A DNA stretch of 64,000 nucleotides from Paralvinella palmiformis (GCA_025642065.1 JAODUP010000411.1:371001-435000); one strand, 5' to 3'; counted from the first letter of the stretch, positions 17,265 to 31,485 are shown. Notes: generated by a model from the letters alone, not told the origin. A program made the numbers and translations.

Positions 17265-17456
17265 GGACGCTTCCTTGGTCTAGTTGGTAGTGCGTAGAAC
17301 CACAGATCACTGGCCCTGAGTTCGAATATCGGCGTCGGCATATATGTAGGGTGTTTCATCTTTTACTTCGTTTCATTTCCATTGAAGCTCGCTCGGCTCA
17401 TTTAGCCTGCCGTGTGCACAAAAGTTTGCCGCAAAACATCAATCTTCAATCATCAT
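17265..17456 (+). mobile_element. tRNA-derived SINE, diverged copy (SINE copy 3)
   Basis: Same layout as the copy at 14.5 kb: A box TTGGTCTAGTTGGTAGTGCG, B box GAGTTCGAATATCGG, the GCTCGGCTCATTTAGCCTGC body and a short ATC tail. Probable 12-bp target-site duplication with two mismatches: CTCTAGTTGACA (17253-17264) and CTCTACTTAACA (17457-17468). Divergence makes it older than copy 2. It sits inside an inverted block C. Confidence 0.88.
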
Positions 17457-17469
17457 CTCTACTTAACAT

Positions 17470-17850
17470 TAAAAGCACACGCTCCCTTGCAGACCCTATT
17501 CCGAGACAATATTCCGCCATATTCTATTTCCGAGGACATGGATTGATGTTTCCCATATTTTCACCCAGTTACCACTACACCGTCATCCATCGCTCGTTTG
17601 ACGAGGAAGAAGCACAAATTATTGCATTAAGGACTCGGCGCCATCTTCATGGAGCCGCCTTCGCTGATTGGATAAGTCCGCGACGGCGGCACCAACGACG
17701 TGGTATGACGTCAATGGCGCAGTTTGTTAACACGACTTGTGGATTAAGGGAAAATACGGAAGAGATGGCTTGACTTTCTCTGTCTGTTTCTGTGATTACT
17801 TAAGACCTTGAAGCGGGAATTATGCGAAACATCAATTGAAAGCTATTTAT
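17470..17850 (-). repeat. Block C, inverted copy with CpG-rich core
   Basis: On the reverse strand it aligns with 49.39-49.76 kb over about 350 bases: ACAGAAACAGACAGAG against CGAAACAGACAGAG, GCCGCCGTCGCGGACTTAT against GGCGCCGTCGCTGACTTAT, CCTTAATGCA against CCTTTATGCA, and GGAATATTGTCTCGG against GGATATTGTCTCTGG. The segment 17640-17710 is strikingly CpG-rich for this window. A 140-codon frame (17351-17773) starts in the SINE and runs into this block; frame shifts relative to the other copies argue against a protein. Confidence 0.65.
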
Positions 17851-17859
17851 ACCCCATAC

Positions 17860-18690
<831 letters not shown>

Positions 18691-18691
18691 C

Positions 18692-18767
<76 letters not shown>
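18692..18767. repeat. Compound microsatellite (CA)n(TA)n
   Basis: About 47 bases of CA and 28 of TA, followed by the same ACCAGAAAATGTAACTTT phrase as the array at 18.11-18.25 kb. Confidence 0.97.
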
Positions 18768-18769
<2 letters not shown>

Positions 18770-18797
18770 AGAAAATGTAACTTTTAACCTAGAGTTG

Positions 18798-19540
18798 TAT
18801 AACGTGGTGACTTAATAATAGGACTACCTGAATATCCACATCGTTTACAGAAAATTATAGCATCGCAAAGTAATAAACCTTATCTCTTTTAGCCACTGAC
18901 ATCAAACAACAATATATATCTACAGTAACAAGTGTCCAGTCTGAAGTTTTTGATTTATTTACTCAATTGAGAACAGGGAGTTTCAATATCGACTTTACGT
19001 TTCAATTATATATTAAGGCGTCAAATAGAATTGACTACTATTAATGATATTTGAGAAGAAGAAAAAAAATCAGTCCTCGACTATATCACCATGATTTGTG
19101 TATATCCAGGACACTGCCTGTTATGGTTATCATTAGTGTCTTGTGTCTATAGTTGTCTTACATCTAATCAGATGGTCTAATCGTCCAGTAGTGGAATATA
19201 TCCTGAGTCAGATAAAATGACGTCATTATAAACTATATTTGACCAAATGAGGACTATTATTAATGCCACTGAACTCAGTGAAGTAGATTCGTTTTCTGAA
19301 TCCACTTACATGCCGTTTGTTTAGTGACATTTATAACGGGATAGTTTATGAAAACTATATTTGTTGCGTTGATACGTTATCCGAAAGGTTAAAAATCCGG
19401 TGACTTATTAACATCCCATATCAGGACAAGGAAGCAACACACAGAGGTGAGCATATTACAAAGAAAACAAGAGAGAAGAAAAAGAAAGAACGAAATAGGC
19501 ACACGTAAACCAGAAACAGGGAAAAGACTAAACTGATTTC
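18798..19540. other. No gene seen
   Basis: AT-rich sequence without a long frame or simple array; an A/G-rich tract (AAACAAGAGAGAAGAAAAAG) lies at about 19464. Confidence 0.55.
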
Positions 19541-19544
19541 AATT

Positions 19545-19597
19545 TTATCTATCTGTCTATCCTTCTATCGATATATCTATCTATCTATCTATCTATC
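19545..19597. repeat. (TATC)n microsatellite
   Basis: TATC words, pure for the last 28 bases. It ends exactly where LINE reverse-transcriptase sequence begins. Confidence 0.93.
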
Positions 19598-20390
19598 TCT
19601 TTTAACCTAGAGAAAAGTACATTATGGTCAACTGCATCAAGTGCAGTAGACAGGTACAGAAGAACAAGTAATACCGGCTTACCTTATCAGCATACAAGTG
19701 ATATTTAACCCTATATCGATACGCAATGATCCCAAGAGGACGGGTATACATTGTGAAAACCAGAGGACCAAGAACTGAACCCTGTGATACACGAGATAAC
19801 AAAAACTGAATGTCAGATAAAATACCATGAATAGACACTCTCTGGGAGCGTTGTTCCAGATAGGATCTAAACCATTCAAGTACTTTATCTGACAGACCAA
19901 ACATGTCTTTTAACCTAGAGAAAAGTATATTATGGTCAACTGTATCAAATGCAGCAGACAGGTCCAGAAGAACAAGTATTACTGGCTTACCTTGATCAAT
20001 TGACATCATAATATCATTTTTCACTCGAACCAAGGTTGTTTCAGTGCTGTGACCACTTTTATAGTGAGACTGTAGTGATTCATTAAGGTTATTATTGATT
20101 AAATATTTGTTTAGATGGAAAGCAACTGCCCTTTCTATAACCTTAGATACAAATTTAAGATTTGAAACAGGTCTGTAATTGTTTAGAATATTACAGTCCA
20201 TAGTGTGATTTTTTATTACTGGTTTTACAAGGGCAGCTTTCATGGATACCCAGAGATAATGGTTTATTAACTATATTTGTAATTGGGTTTATCATAACAT
20301 CCAGATAATCTTTCACAAGCCATGTAGGCATAGGGTCAACTGCACAGAAAGCATTAGATATATTGATGCTCTGTGCCTGTTGCCGCTTTA
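19598..20390 (-). pseudogene. LINE (CR1-like) reverse transcriptase fragment, frameshifted and internally duplicated
   Basis: Antisense relic of the reverse-transcriptase domain of a non-LTR retrotransposon. From 20388 to about 20243 one frame encodes the N-terminal entry (AVDPMPTWLVK, MINPITNIVN). A second frame (20243 to about 19700) encodes NNYRPVSNLKFVSKVIERAV, SGHSTETTLVRVKND, the catalytic-aspartate motif A LVLLDLSAAFDTVDHNIL, motif B SQGSVLGPLVFTMY, and YHLYAD, where the normal YADD motif C is cut after one aspartate. Directly after that the sequence jumps back to a second partial copy of motif A: the phrase read on + as GGCTTACCTT occurs at 19984 and again at 19677, giving a 307-base internal tandem repeat that is truncated by the TATC array. 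LDLSAAFDTVDH is typical of the CR1/L2 group. Not functional. Confidence 0.92.
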
Positions 20391-20401
20391 TATGTACCCT
20401 A

Positions 20402-20579
20402 AAACACACACGCACACACACAAACACACATACAAACACACATACAAACACACACACAAACACACACACAAACACACACACAAACACACACACAAACACA
20501 AACACAAACACACACACAAACACACACACAAACACAAACACAAACACACACAAACACAAACACACACACACATTTATAC

Positions 20580-20654
<75 letters not shown>
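20402..20654. repeat. Compound array (ACAAACAC)n(TA)n(GA)n
   Basis: About 170 bases of CA with a regular AAAC variant every 8-10 bases, then about 46 bases of TA and 29 of GA. It abuts the 5' end of the reverse-transcriptase relic. Overlapping frames of 105-156 codons are translations of the repeat. Confidence 0.97.
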
Positions 20655-21350
20655 CAAGCAAGAAAGATCAGCTACTCTGAAAACCTATCAGTTAAATCAA
20701 CTAGTGCACTGATAGGTAGAAAGCAAAGTTTAAAACACACTCTTTGGACGTTTGCAAGATAAGGCAATCTGTTTAACAGTGTCTGTATTATAAATGCTTT
20801 TACTAGTTGCCAGGATATAAGGTCATCCAATTAAAGGACTAACCACGGATCGGATAGCTAAAATATTTCTTCAATTATACCTATTTTCTGAAGATAGCTT
20901 TAAACTGTCTGCAAAATGATGACCAAAATGATAATTATTTTCTTAGAATGTCATATGGTTTCGTTGACTATTTTTGACAAAACACAATAATAAAATTTAT
21001 CAGACGTATTATTTATCCGATAATATATTAGATCCCCATTTAAAAGGCTTGTAGTTATTTTAAAGGAAAGAGTTTTAATTTACTAGCCGATTAAGCTCGA
21101 GTTAATACATGTTGACACGATGCTAACACTAGCATAAAAAACCTAAATATCCATACCAATTTAGTATGTCAGCTTTTATATATGTGTGGCTATTATTATG
21201 CGATGGCTGGCTGACTGTTGTTTATTTCTTACTCTGGCTACAATAACAGTAAAGGTTTACCTCATCCACGTAATAAAGAAATATTCTGTCAACTCCCGTC
21301 TCGGTAATATCGCCCTGTTTACTGAAATAAGATAGGAAGTACAGATATAT
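20655..21350. other. No gene seen
   Basis: AT-rich sequence; no recognised LINE remnant beyond the array. Confidence 0.55.
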
Positions 21351-21351
21351 C

Positions 21352-21447
<96 letters not shown>

Positions 21448-21536
21448 TCTCTGTCTGTCTATCTGTCTTTCTGTCTGTCTATCTCTCATTCTCTCTATCT
21501 CTCTCGCTCTCTGTCTTTCTGTCTCTCTCTCTCAGT
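21351..21536. repeat. (TA)n followed by TGTC/TC-rich tract
   Basis: About 95 bases of pure TA, then a degenerate pyrimidine-rich tract of CTGT, TATC and TCTC words. Confidence 0.95.
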
Positions 21537-23845
21537 TATTCTGTTTTGTTTGCCGTTAAATATCACGTGGATTAAGATGAATTGCCAGTACACTGTGTCT
21601 TTATGTAACTTGTCTTCCACATTCACAGTAAGCAACTCTCTCGGATATTGCAGCTGTAATTAAATAATAAAAATAGCATATTCTATACATAGGCTTTTAT
21701 TTTACTAATTGGGAAAAAGGCGATTTTTAAGGAAATTTAATTCCAAGACATTACTGCACATACAAGAATTCGTCACGTTATTTATATATATACACACATC
21801 GCAAGTTAATAATCGCAAGTTATCTATGCTAAAACTAGAAACTATCTTCAAATTGCAGAACACTTTTACCTATCCTGTATATTACTGACATACTGTTAAA
21901 CTCTTGATACAGTCACACCCCATATTTCAGTATTCAGATTTGTCGTATTAATTTGTAAGCACTTGAATTCGCACAAATCTAACAAAGTATGTTCTTTGAA
22001 GAAAACAATACTTGGTTCTTGAATGTTATTCCTCATTCAGCTGAAAATGTTACAAACAATGTTTCTTTTTCATGACTGATACAATTCGCAGTAACAGATC
22101 GACGAGTGAAGTGTCTTGTGAAGTGAGTATATTTCAAAATACTTTCAGAACCCAAAAACATTATTTACTGATATATTCTATTACAAAGTTAATGCTCATT
22201 AATTGAAATCTAAATGAAACTTACGTCAAGCTTCTGTAGAAAACATATTTACCGATTTCTAAGCATCCTGTCATCGTTGTATCAGCAAGAAATTAATATA
22301 ACCATCGAATTACGCGTACCGGATTCTCAGGTCACTACGCTAACCGGCTGATAAGCTACCAACTGTTCGTTAGCGCCCATACCTAATACAAATATAACAT
22401 TGTCTATCACTGAAGCCTTCTAAAAATGAATTTCTTTCTCTCGGGATGCACTTTGAACAACATCAGCTATCTTATATATACATCTAGGATCAATGACATA
22501 TCTTATAGTAGAAAAGTAAATTCTGGCAGATGGTTTTCTTTCCATTTATTCCATCTTTATGCTCTGTTTCAGAATAAATACTTATATCAACATCAAAAAC
22601 AAATATCCTGCTTTCTAAGGAGTGTAATTTCCTTACATTTTAGTCCGGTCTAAAAAGCGTTGAGAATTACGTGAACATTCGTGTGATAAAAGGTTAGCCG
22701 ATTAAGTACTCTCTCAGAATATACATATATAGATGAAATCCATTGAACTATATATCTCGTCCGTTAACGACATAATGTGCTGAGATCCAGATTGGAATAA
22801 CTAATTCAGCTTTCTGCTGACCAGTGGAAAATTGTTTTAGTCATCTCACCCAGATCATTCAACATGTAAGCGATTTTAATAAATTATGTTTACCCGTTTG
22901 CCATAAAACTGACACCATTATCTAGTTTTGCGTAAGGGATGAAGTAAGTCCTCCATCGGGAGTAATTTCTATCTGTAGTACAAGTGACATTAAAGCGTAG
23001 CGGTGAAAGGAAGCCTTTAGAAGTAGACACAAGAGAGGTTTTAATATTTGCAATGATAGACATCCCACAAAAGAGATACATGATAAGAATGCATATGGTA
23101 ACTTGGAGTCGTCATAGTTGTTAAAGATACATAAGGATGGTAGGTATTTATTTCAAATTGTACAAAATGAAAATTGTACAGTTGAGGATATGTATACCAG
23201 ACCTGAGATTTGTACATCTTGTGGGTTACGTGTATATATTACTAACAGTATAAATAGTTTACAGTGGCTGTATTGCCCTGATAAAGAAAAAAATACATAC
23301 AGCTATATCAGTACTCAGATTTATAGACATACAAACAACTCGATTTAAGTACACAAACTCGCATAAAATAATACAGAAGAAAACTTCCAAGTATGATACA
23401 TCAACCATTCCAACCACCTAACGTTGAAACCCGGCTTACCAAATACATATTGACATTCTGATAATATTAAGTTAGTGTTGAGCTATTCATAGAAGGCACT
23501 AAAGAGGTTGTTGGGTAAACATTATGATTAATTGAACTATTATAAAACTTTCAAAAACAGATAATGCTTTAAGAGTTTAAATAAGTTATTATAATTCACT
23601 CTAAAGGGGCAATAATTACCATAGATAACCCATTTAGTCTTATTTATGTATTTCTGTTTATTAATCTGTATATACTATTGGCAAGAATATCTGTATTTAA
23701 CTCATGGTTATAAGTTTATTTTAACGAATTTGTGTGACCTCTGACGGAATACTTTTGGAATACTTTCGCATGGATAATTTTATTTATCCCAGTACGATAT
23801 ATCTATCCTCCAAACTCACTAATAGGAGCATTTAAGGAAATCTGT
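21537..23845. other. No gene seen, 2.3 kb
   Basis: The longest stretch of the window without a simple repeat or recognised element. Frames of 60-76 codons (22426, 22890 antisense, 23118) carry no motif. If a host exon exists in this window, this and 14.7-16.9 kb are the places to test, but nothing in the sequence supports one. Confidence 0.5.
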
Positions 23846-23847
23846 AT

Positions 23848-23892
23848 TATTTAATAATAATAATAATAATAATAATAAGAACAACAACATTA

Positions 23893-23961
<69 letters not shown>

Positions 23962-23971
23962 TATTATTATT
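23848..23971. repeat. (AAT)n / (TTA)n inverted microsatellite pair
   Basis: About 30 bases of AAT, a 15-base spacer with AACAACAACATT, then about 80 bases of TTA. The two arms are complementary and can form a hairpin or cruciform. Confidence 0.95.
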
Positions 23972-24735
23972 GTTAGGCTATGAATACATGGCTGACCTAA
24001 GCTATATATCATTAATTTGTTTTCTGTATCTTTCTGTTAGTCTTCCATACATGTATGTGGGTGTGGAATTATCGAAACCTTTAATAATTCTTTGAAATTT
24101 CTAGGTCTTGGTGCAGTTTCCACTGAACATTTCTCCCAATTGCTTCACATGACCTAACATAAAAACGTAGTAGTTTTTATTTAATAATCGAGAACCAATT
24201 ATGAAAATTATACCATAAGTGATTCCAAAATATAGAGGTACGCATTCACAAGCAAATAATATCACAGGAACTTATATATTAAAATATTTCCATGTGCTAT
24301 TCATGCTATAATTTGTGAGTGCAAAGTATTCACATCCTAAAGTCACTTCAGTAAATTAGCTTACAATAAATGTTCCAGGATTTAATATCAGGATATGAGG
24401 GCTTAGTGTTGGCATAATGTTAAGATTGAATACAAGACAGGAGTTCTACAAACTTATCACTGACTACATGAAAGAGTCATAACCAGCTGATTCATTAAAA
24501 ACAGCGTTTTATAACTGAGTAACAAAATATGATGGAGAAATATTAATTGTATTACAGCAAAATACCACCAAATATTGACTAATCTTTCGATGTATAGTAT
24601 ACCAATAATTGGTATAATGGGTGTAACATCATTGTAGATAACAGTATGGTGTTATCTGATGACCATAATCTTCTGGTATTGTTCTTGTTGACTTTTGACT
24701 GCTTCCAGTAACGTTCTAAATATGCCAATCATAGA
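23972..24735. other. No gene seen
   Basis: AT-rich sequence without recognisable features. Confidence 0.55.
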
Positions 24736-24737
24736 CA

Positions 24738-24759
24738 CAAACAAATACACACATACCCA

Positions 24760-24836
<77 letters not shown>

Positions 24837-24880
24837 CACTACATAATCACACATGTGCTCACACGTACACACACTGACAG
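24738..24880. repeat. (CA)n microsatellite
   Basis: About 75 bases of nearly pure CA at 24761-24835 with degenerate CA-rich shoulders on both sides. Confidence 0.96.
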
Positions 24881-25420
24881 ATAGACATATCTCGATTGCA
24901 AAACAATGTGACATAGAAGTTCACTTGCCTGATATAATATTAATATTTCAGACAACGTGGACACCACATGGTATACCAAAAAATGAAATAAAGCGGTTCA
25001 GCGACATCAGTAATATGCGCCAGCCGGTTTTGACCTCTCTTATTACACATATGCTATGTCTGAAAGGAAATCTACCAATCTATGGTATGCTAAAGGGAGG
25101 GGAAGGGGGATGAAGTCACGCGTTTTATATAATGACACCACAAAGTGTAAAAGTGAAGTTCAAGTAAACGAATCAAGTAAATGAGACAAATACATTTAAC
25201 AATAATGTTCATCTGTGATTTAAATTGCCTGTCTATGGTTTGTATTAAAAGTATTCTTTCTAGCAAAAGCAGCAAAAAAATAAAATAATAATGCATGTCA
25301 CTCTGTGTACATACCACAATACCTAACTTTACAGATCCCAATAAATGCAATTGCTCTACCATAACCAATTGACAGCAAAGGGGAGTTACAATTTATGATA
25401 AGTGCAGAGGAAATTGATGT
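24881..25420. other. No gene seen
   Basis: Two 86-92 codon frames (24853-25113 sense, 25090-25368 antisense) without recognisable domains. Confidence 0.5.
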
Positions 25421-25429
25421 ACAAGTATA

Positions 25430-25660
25430 GCACGACATATTCAATCACAAGTATTGTATGCCTTAATGTGAGTTACCACAAACCATTTTCGTCTCATAGA
25501 TTCCAGGCTCGTCCTATCACAAGGCAAACACGGAACCATATGTTATGTTAATCTTGATTGGATTTGTCAATACTAAAACATAACCTCTAGGTTGCACTTA
25601 GAGCAAGTACACAATACAACTTGGAGATACCAGTACAAAATATAACATTGCAACTACTAT
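25430..25660 (-). repeat. Decayed 28-bp minisatellite relic
   Basis: Phrases such as GTACACAATACAACTTGG, CCAGTACAAAATATAACATT and ACTAAAACATAACC are reverse-strand versions of the GTTATATTGTGTAC core of the minisatellite at 5.9-6.5 kb. More such phrases (ATGACCAGTACACC, CTAGAAATGGCCAGTATAT) occur at 26.5-26.65 kb. Confidence 0.5.
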
Positions 25661-25850
25661 GGGCGAAGATCACGTTGGTATATTAGTCATAAACATGATT
25701 TCGCTTTAAGTGATTAACTGTTGGCTGGATTATACACGTTAATTAAAGGCTGCCAACTGTATATTATTAATTTATACATTCTTCTCTCTTAGTTCGATGT
25801 TAATATGTGGTCAGAGAGGGATGGATTGTTCTATCAAGAGAATAGATCTG
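25660..25850 (+). repeat. Block A, copy 1
   Basis: GTTAATTAAAGGCTGCCAAC, TCTCTCTTAGTT and GAGGGATGGATTGTTCTATC correspond in order to AGTAATTAAAAGCTGCCAAT, TCTGTCTTAGTT and GGGGTTGGATTATTTGTC at 58.04-58.13 kb. Confidence 0.6.
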
Positions 25851-25879
25851 GGGCTGGAAAGATACATGAAACAGTACAT

Positions 25880-26010
25880 ATACACAGACACACACAGATG
25901 GACACATACACATACACACACACATACACACACAGACGTACACACACACATACAGAAGAGAAAGAAGGAGACGTATATACACACAAATAGACACACGCAA
26001 ACACAAACAC
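25880..26010. repeat. Degenerate CA-rich tract
   Basis: ACACAC words broken by AGATGGAC, GACGTAC and an A/G-rich island (GAAGAGAAAGAAGGAGACG). Frames on both strands are repeat translations. Confidence 0.9.
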
Positions 26011-26179
26011 ATATTGGACATTAAAATACCCCTACATTAGAGAATGATCGGATAAATTGGAAGTGAGTATATAAAGCACTAACCAATAATGTGATTTTTA
26101 AAGGTGTTTTTCCGTGTGTATTATTTAGCTATAACATTTGTCATTATATGTGTGTCTGTGTCTGTTTTGACCAACACCT

Positions 26180-26660
26180 CACAGCAACTTACCATCAATA
26201 AACCCTATTCAGCAATATCTCGTTGCAGTCAGTAATTGGCAACCAAGGTCGAGTCACGATTTACGATGTCTACATAGGAAATGGAATTCCAAGTCCACGA
26301 ATGTACTGAAAATAGAGCATCATCGGTGTTCTGTTGACATTAACATGAGTTTCCAAAAAGCTATAAACATCCAACATCCTTCTGGCTTCCACAACCTGTT
26401 CTACATCATGTCAAACACGGGATCCATTTTAAGCTAATCTGAATTGGATATAGCATATGGCATGTAAACTCTATCTTAACCTTACGCATGCTATGCAATA
26501 GAGGATGAGTAATGACCAGTACACCAACAAGGCATTAGGAATAAACAGAACACAATGCAACAATAAGAATTATAAGATCATAATTATACATAGGAAATGT
26601 CTAGTATGGAATATGGCACTAGAAATGGCCAGTATATATTACAACATTGGGAAAATGACT
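26180..26660 (+). repeat. Block B, copy 1
   Basis: GAGGATGAGTAATGACC..ACACC..AAGGCATTAGGAATAA at 26.5 kb resembles GAGAATGATATGACGATGACACAC..AAAGCATTAGGAATAA at 59.4 kb. Upstream agreement is weaker, so the left limit is uncertain. Confidence 0.4.
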
Positions 26661-26735
26661 AGTAAATAAAACAACGTATAGCGATTATTTATTATAACGT
26701 GAGTAATGACACAAACAATACAATTAGATATAAGA

Positions 26736-26738
<3 letters not shown>

Positions 26739-26805
<67 letters not shown>
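26739..26805. repeat. (TA)n microsatellite
   Basis: Pure TA run of about 66 bases. Confidence 0.97.
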
Positions 26806-26809
<4 letters not shown>

Positions 26810-28645
26810 TTACATAGAATTGAGCGCTATTTAAAGTCATCAGTCATTCGAGTTTTAGGTATAAAGCCGTTTATTTAAGCAACAAGTTTAAACTGCTTAT
26901 CCAAACAATCCTTTCAGAATATTATTGTTATTGTTTTTTGTTGTTCCTGTTGTTAATGCTGTCATTCTGCTTCTTGCTGTTTGCATATTTGCTATTAATA
27001 TTGCTAATTATTACCAACATCTAAGCAGGCCGTTACGACGCTTCTAAAACAATTTTTTGCATTGACATTCTTCGTTGGCCTATATCGACAACTCATTCAT
27101 TAATCGAGCCTTGTGAACCGGCGTATATAGCGAGGTCATAGTGTCAATACGTTTCCATATATATTTTTTACCAAACTTCATAACTTCACTGAATCTGTTT
27201 AATTGACCTGCTAATCTTTGCCGCAATCTGCAGGATAATCGTTTCTGGGATCTGATTAACTGCATTTACTGCAATAAGTCAATAGCTTTGCAATTTAGCA
27301 AGCTACTTGGCTCGTTTATAATATAAATTGCAATATCATTAAAATCACTTTTTGAGTTTGAACTGCAACTTTAGCCCAGGATAGTGAAAGACCCAACTTC
27401 TGAATAATGCAGTTAAGGTTGGTTGACATTGAAAACGTTCTCATAGTCCCAACAGATCAATAGAAAATGATTCAGATGTGTCACAAACAGGAAAGTGTTT
27501 TCCATTCACTGTTCGATATGCTTTTGTCAACAATCTGGTATCGATCATGCACGTGAAATCAGCATAACATAATCATATGACATTTGATATTTTGATGATT
27601 TTATACATATTGATCAAGAAGAGGATTTTTGTAATTATGACTAATGCAATTTTTTTTGCTATCTGATAATGTATACTACATTTGCACCTGAATAATCACT
27701 TAGAGCAAATATCTCAGATTGTCAGGTATTATGAAGCAGTCTAATAACCCGATCCCGCTACTACTGTGATACCAAGCAGAAATTGACCGATGCTCCATGT
27801 TAGGTTAGAAAACTGTGACAGCTTATGAGGAATCTCAGATTACAAGGGAAATGACCATCGCACATTTTTTTCAACAACGAAAGTAAGTGGACATTTGGTT
27901 TCATTTGATCTTGGATGTTTCCTAGACCTAACCGTGTTTACTTTGTTGTCTCACAAAGGTAAGAAAAGTGTTATAATTCCCCCATATTTACATTCAATAT
28001 TAAACACGTGCAACGTATTAACCAGGTCATTTACATATAGCTGTGTTCACCTCTTATTTTTTCCAGTGATTCGATGTGGGCAGCAGCAGTGATCACGTGG
28101 TACTGAATAGTTATAGTTTTTATACAGCCGCCACGCTGACAGGGCTGTTTTTTTCAGCAGGATTGTTTACATCCGCCCTGTCCATATTGGTTCCATTGTA
28201 ACATGTTGAATGGTTAATTATATTAACAAAACTTTTAACACTCTGTCAGTAATGCTGAAACTGCTTTAAATACATTGTACAAATTGAGATTGAGTTACAT
28301 TTAACACTTCAGGAGGCTGAATTTACCTAAAACGTTGAGAGTTAGTATTCCTTGTCGGTATGTACAAAAAGTAATATCAGGATAGTGCATAGATATATTC
28401 TTTCAAAAAAAACAACATTTATATTCTTCATAATAGAGATACATCAATGAAAACAATTCTCAACTAAGGGAGTTATGATAAACATGTTCTTATTTTTTTC
28501 ACCTAGAGTTTTCACATAGAGACTTTCAATATGTGAACATCCAACTCAGAGCTATCCATAAGAAATGCGGAGCTGTTCCAAGAGGGGTCCAGCTACCTTT
28601 ATCTTCTAACATTGTGAGTTGTTGGTAGACATGGTTAGGCGTATG
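26806..28645. other. No gene seen, 1.8 kb
   Basis: Frames of 61-65 codons without motifs. TTGTTATTGTTTTTTGTTGT at about 26927 is a small degenerate triplet tract. Confidence 0.5.
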
Positions 28646-28649
28646 GGAA

Positions 28650-28960
28650 TTTGGAATTTCGTGAAATATAATATGTGATCTGTAAATTTAGAAAGTTTGG
28701 GAATAGCTGATCGCTTGGCCCTGATGAGGAATTGTGTCAAATAACTTGCAGTGGTGAGATTTACCAGGTATATGTGTTCATTTAATGCTGGTCCCGCTGT
28801 ACTGGTTCAGACGCACGGTATCCCAACCTAGACGAATCCTGTTTAACTGTTTTTGCTTAACCTTGAGCTCCTTTGACATCAAACGACATCGGAGGTCCCA
28901 TCCAAAATGCCTATGATATTCGCTATGAAATATTGCCATTACTGAACCTTTAAATATTCT
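28650..28960 (+). repeat. Block I, copy 1
   Basis: AATTTAGAAAGTTTGGGAATAG, GGTATATGTG, TTTAATGCTGGT and GAATCCTGTTTAACTG run in the same order as CAGTTTAGAAACTTAGTGAGATAG, AGATGTG, TTTAATGCTGGT and GAATCGTGTTTGTTC at 48.85-49.02 kb. Both copies lie just upstream of a block C. Confidence 0.6.
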
Positions 28961-29157
28961 ATGTTGACTTATATCGGGAAAGATATACACTGTATATTTT
29001 ATTTATTGATCGATACTACCCCTCTTCCAGCAGAAAATGGTGTTTAGATTCGGTTCACCGAATCCTCGTGTTTGTTGTTAAAGACTAATAAAAGGGTGAT
29101 AGCATTAAATTACTTTTGTGGTTATGCATCATTAACCAGTACTCTCTTCTTATCAAT

Positions 29158-29158
29158 G

Positions 29159-29196
<38 letters not shown>

Positions 29197-29212
29197 CATT
29201 ATTATTATTATT
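29158..29212. repeat. (ATT)n microsatellite
   Basis: About 18 ATT units with one ATC variant, close to the start of block C copy 1. Confidence 0.96.
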
Positions 29213-29249
29213 GCTTTAAACAATACACATGGCTGATGAACCTCAGGGG

Positions 29250-30340
29250 GAATTTTTTCATAGAAAAATCATAGAATTAATGTCTCCAGAAAACCAATCT
29301 GGACACAAACGTCTAATGAAGAGAAAATCTCAGAAAACCGGATTGTTTCATTTAATGTGGCTTTAGGCAATAACTCGCGTAATGTTTTCGTGACACCAAA
29401 CGGATCTTTGTTTGCTTATTACATGGTAATTCACATTCTGATTTTTATATTTTATGCCAAGAAGTCAATAAACCATAGCCACTCACTCTATCTACTGAAT
29501 AACATACTCCCTCCCTCCTTTCCGTTATACCCTCCTTCAATAGCTCACTCACAGATTCATTGAAGCTTAACATAAACAGAGAATTCGCGCTGTTACGTTT
29601 AATGGTTCAGTTAACAAAATACTTGTTACGACTTACGAGTCAGGATATTAGCTGAAAATAATAGTTATCTTAAATTCTATATATTCGTCTGATTATTTAC
29701 TAAACTGCTAAATATTAAAGAGTCGATTAAGAGTGTAAATGTAAGTAAACGATTTAATTACAATTTATCTAGATATCAGCTTACATAAAATAGGTTAGCA
29801 ATCAGAATTAATTGTGTAATGAAACGATTAGCCTATTTTCATATTAAAGTATCTATAGTAGATATGGATTTGATAGAATATCGTGGATATATTCTAGATG
29901 TTAACCCGAAAGTGAGGTTAATCATTGTCTCTGCTAATATTTCCGGAAACACATTTTCTGAATATGCATAATCATTATCACGTTGTAATTATTTATTGCG
30001 ATATAATTATAATACATTTGTACTTATTTATTTTATTAGGAATAAAAATGACCTAATTATGGTGAAACTGAAAACTCCACAAATAACATTCCCTAATAAT
30101 AGTTTGTCTTTGTATTTACATTACGAATAACTTCTCTAAACGACTTATATACCGTTGGAATGATGTTGAATAAAGCTGTATCTCGACGGTGTATGGACAG
30201 TTATCAGAATACCTGACTCACGCACAATGATGTTGATAATAGAAGTTGAGGTTGATAACAGAGCTTGATATTGATAATAGATGACGTTTCTTACTATGCT
30301 AATAACAATTAGCTGATCTGGGACGTACAATTTCACAGTT
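29250..30340 (+). repeat. Block C, old copy 1
   Basis: The right part (29500-29700) has a residual CTCACTCACAG tract, then GTTAACAAAATACTTGTTACGACTTACGAGTCAGGATATTAGC, quoted here only by its parts GTTAACAAAATA and GTCAGGATATTAGC, which match ATTAACAAAATA and GTCACGATATTAGC at 49.93-49.97 kb and GTCAGAACATTAAC at 60.53 kb. Downstream, GATTAGCCTATT occurs here (29.83 kb) and at 60.73 kb. At 30216-30290 three 19-base units of GTTGATAATAGA type form a small minisatellite. Confidence 0.6.
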
Positions 30341-30469
30341 AAGAGAAGTTATAATGCTAATCGCACACATATATTCGATTAAAGTAACAGTTCAGCCTAA
30401 TTTACAATAGTTGGTATGGGGTAGACGGCACATTGAAGCCAAATACCAACGGGATGTTCCTGAAGTCTG

Positions 30470-31485
<1,016 letters not shown>

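Noticed and set aside
17351..17773. 140-codon frame that might be a gene
   Set aside because: It begins inside a SINE and continues into an inverted block C whose other copies do not keep the frame.
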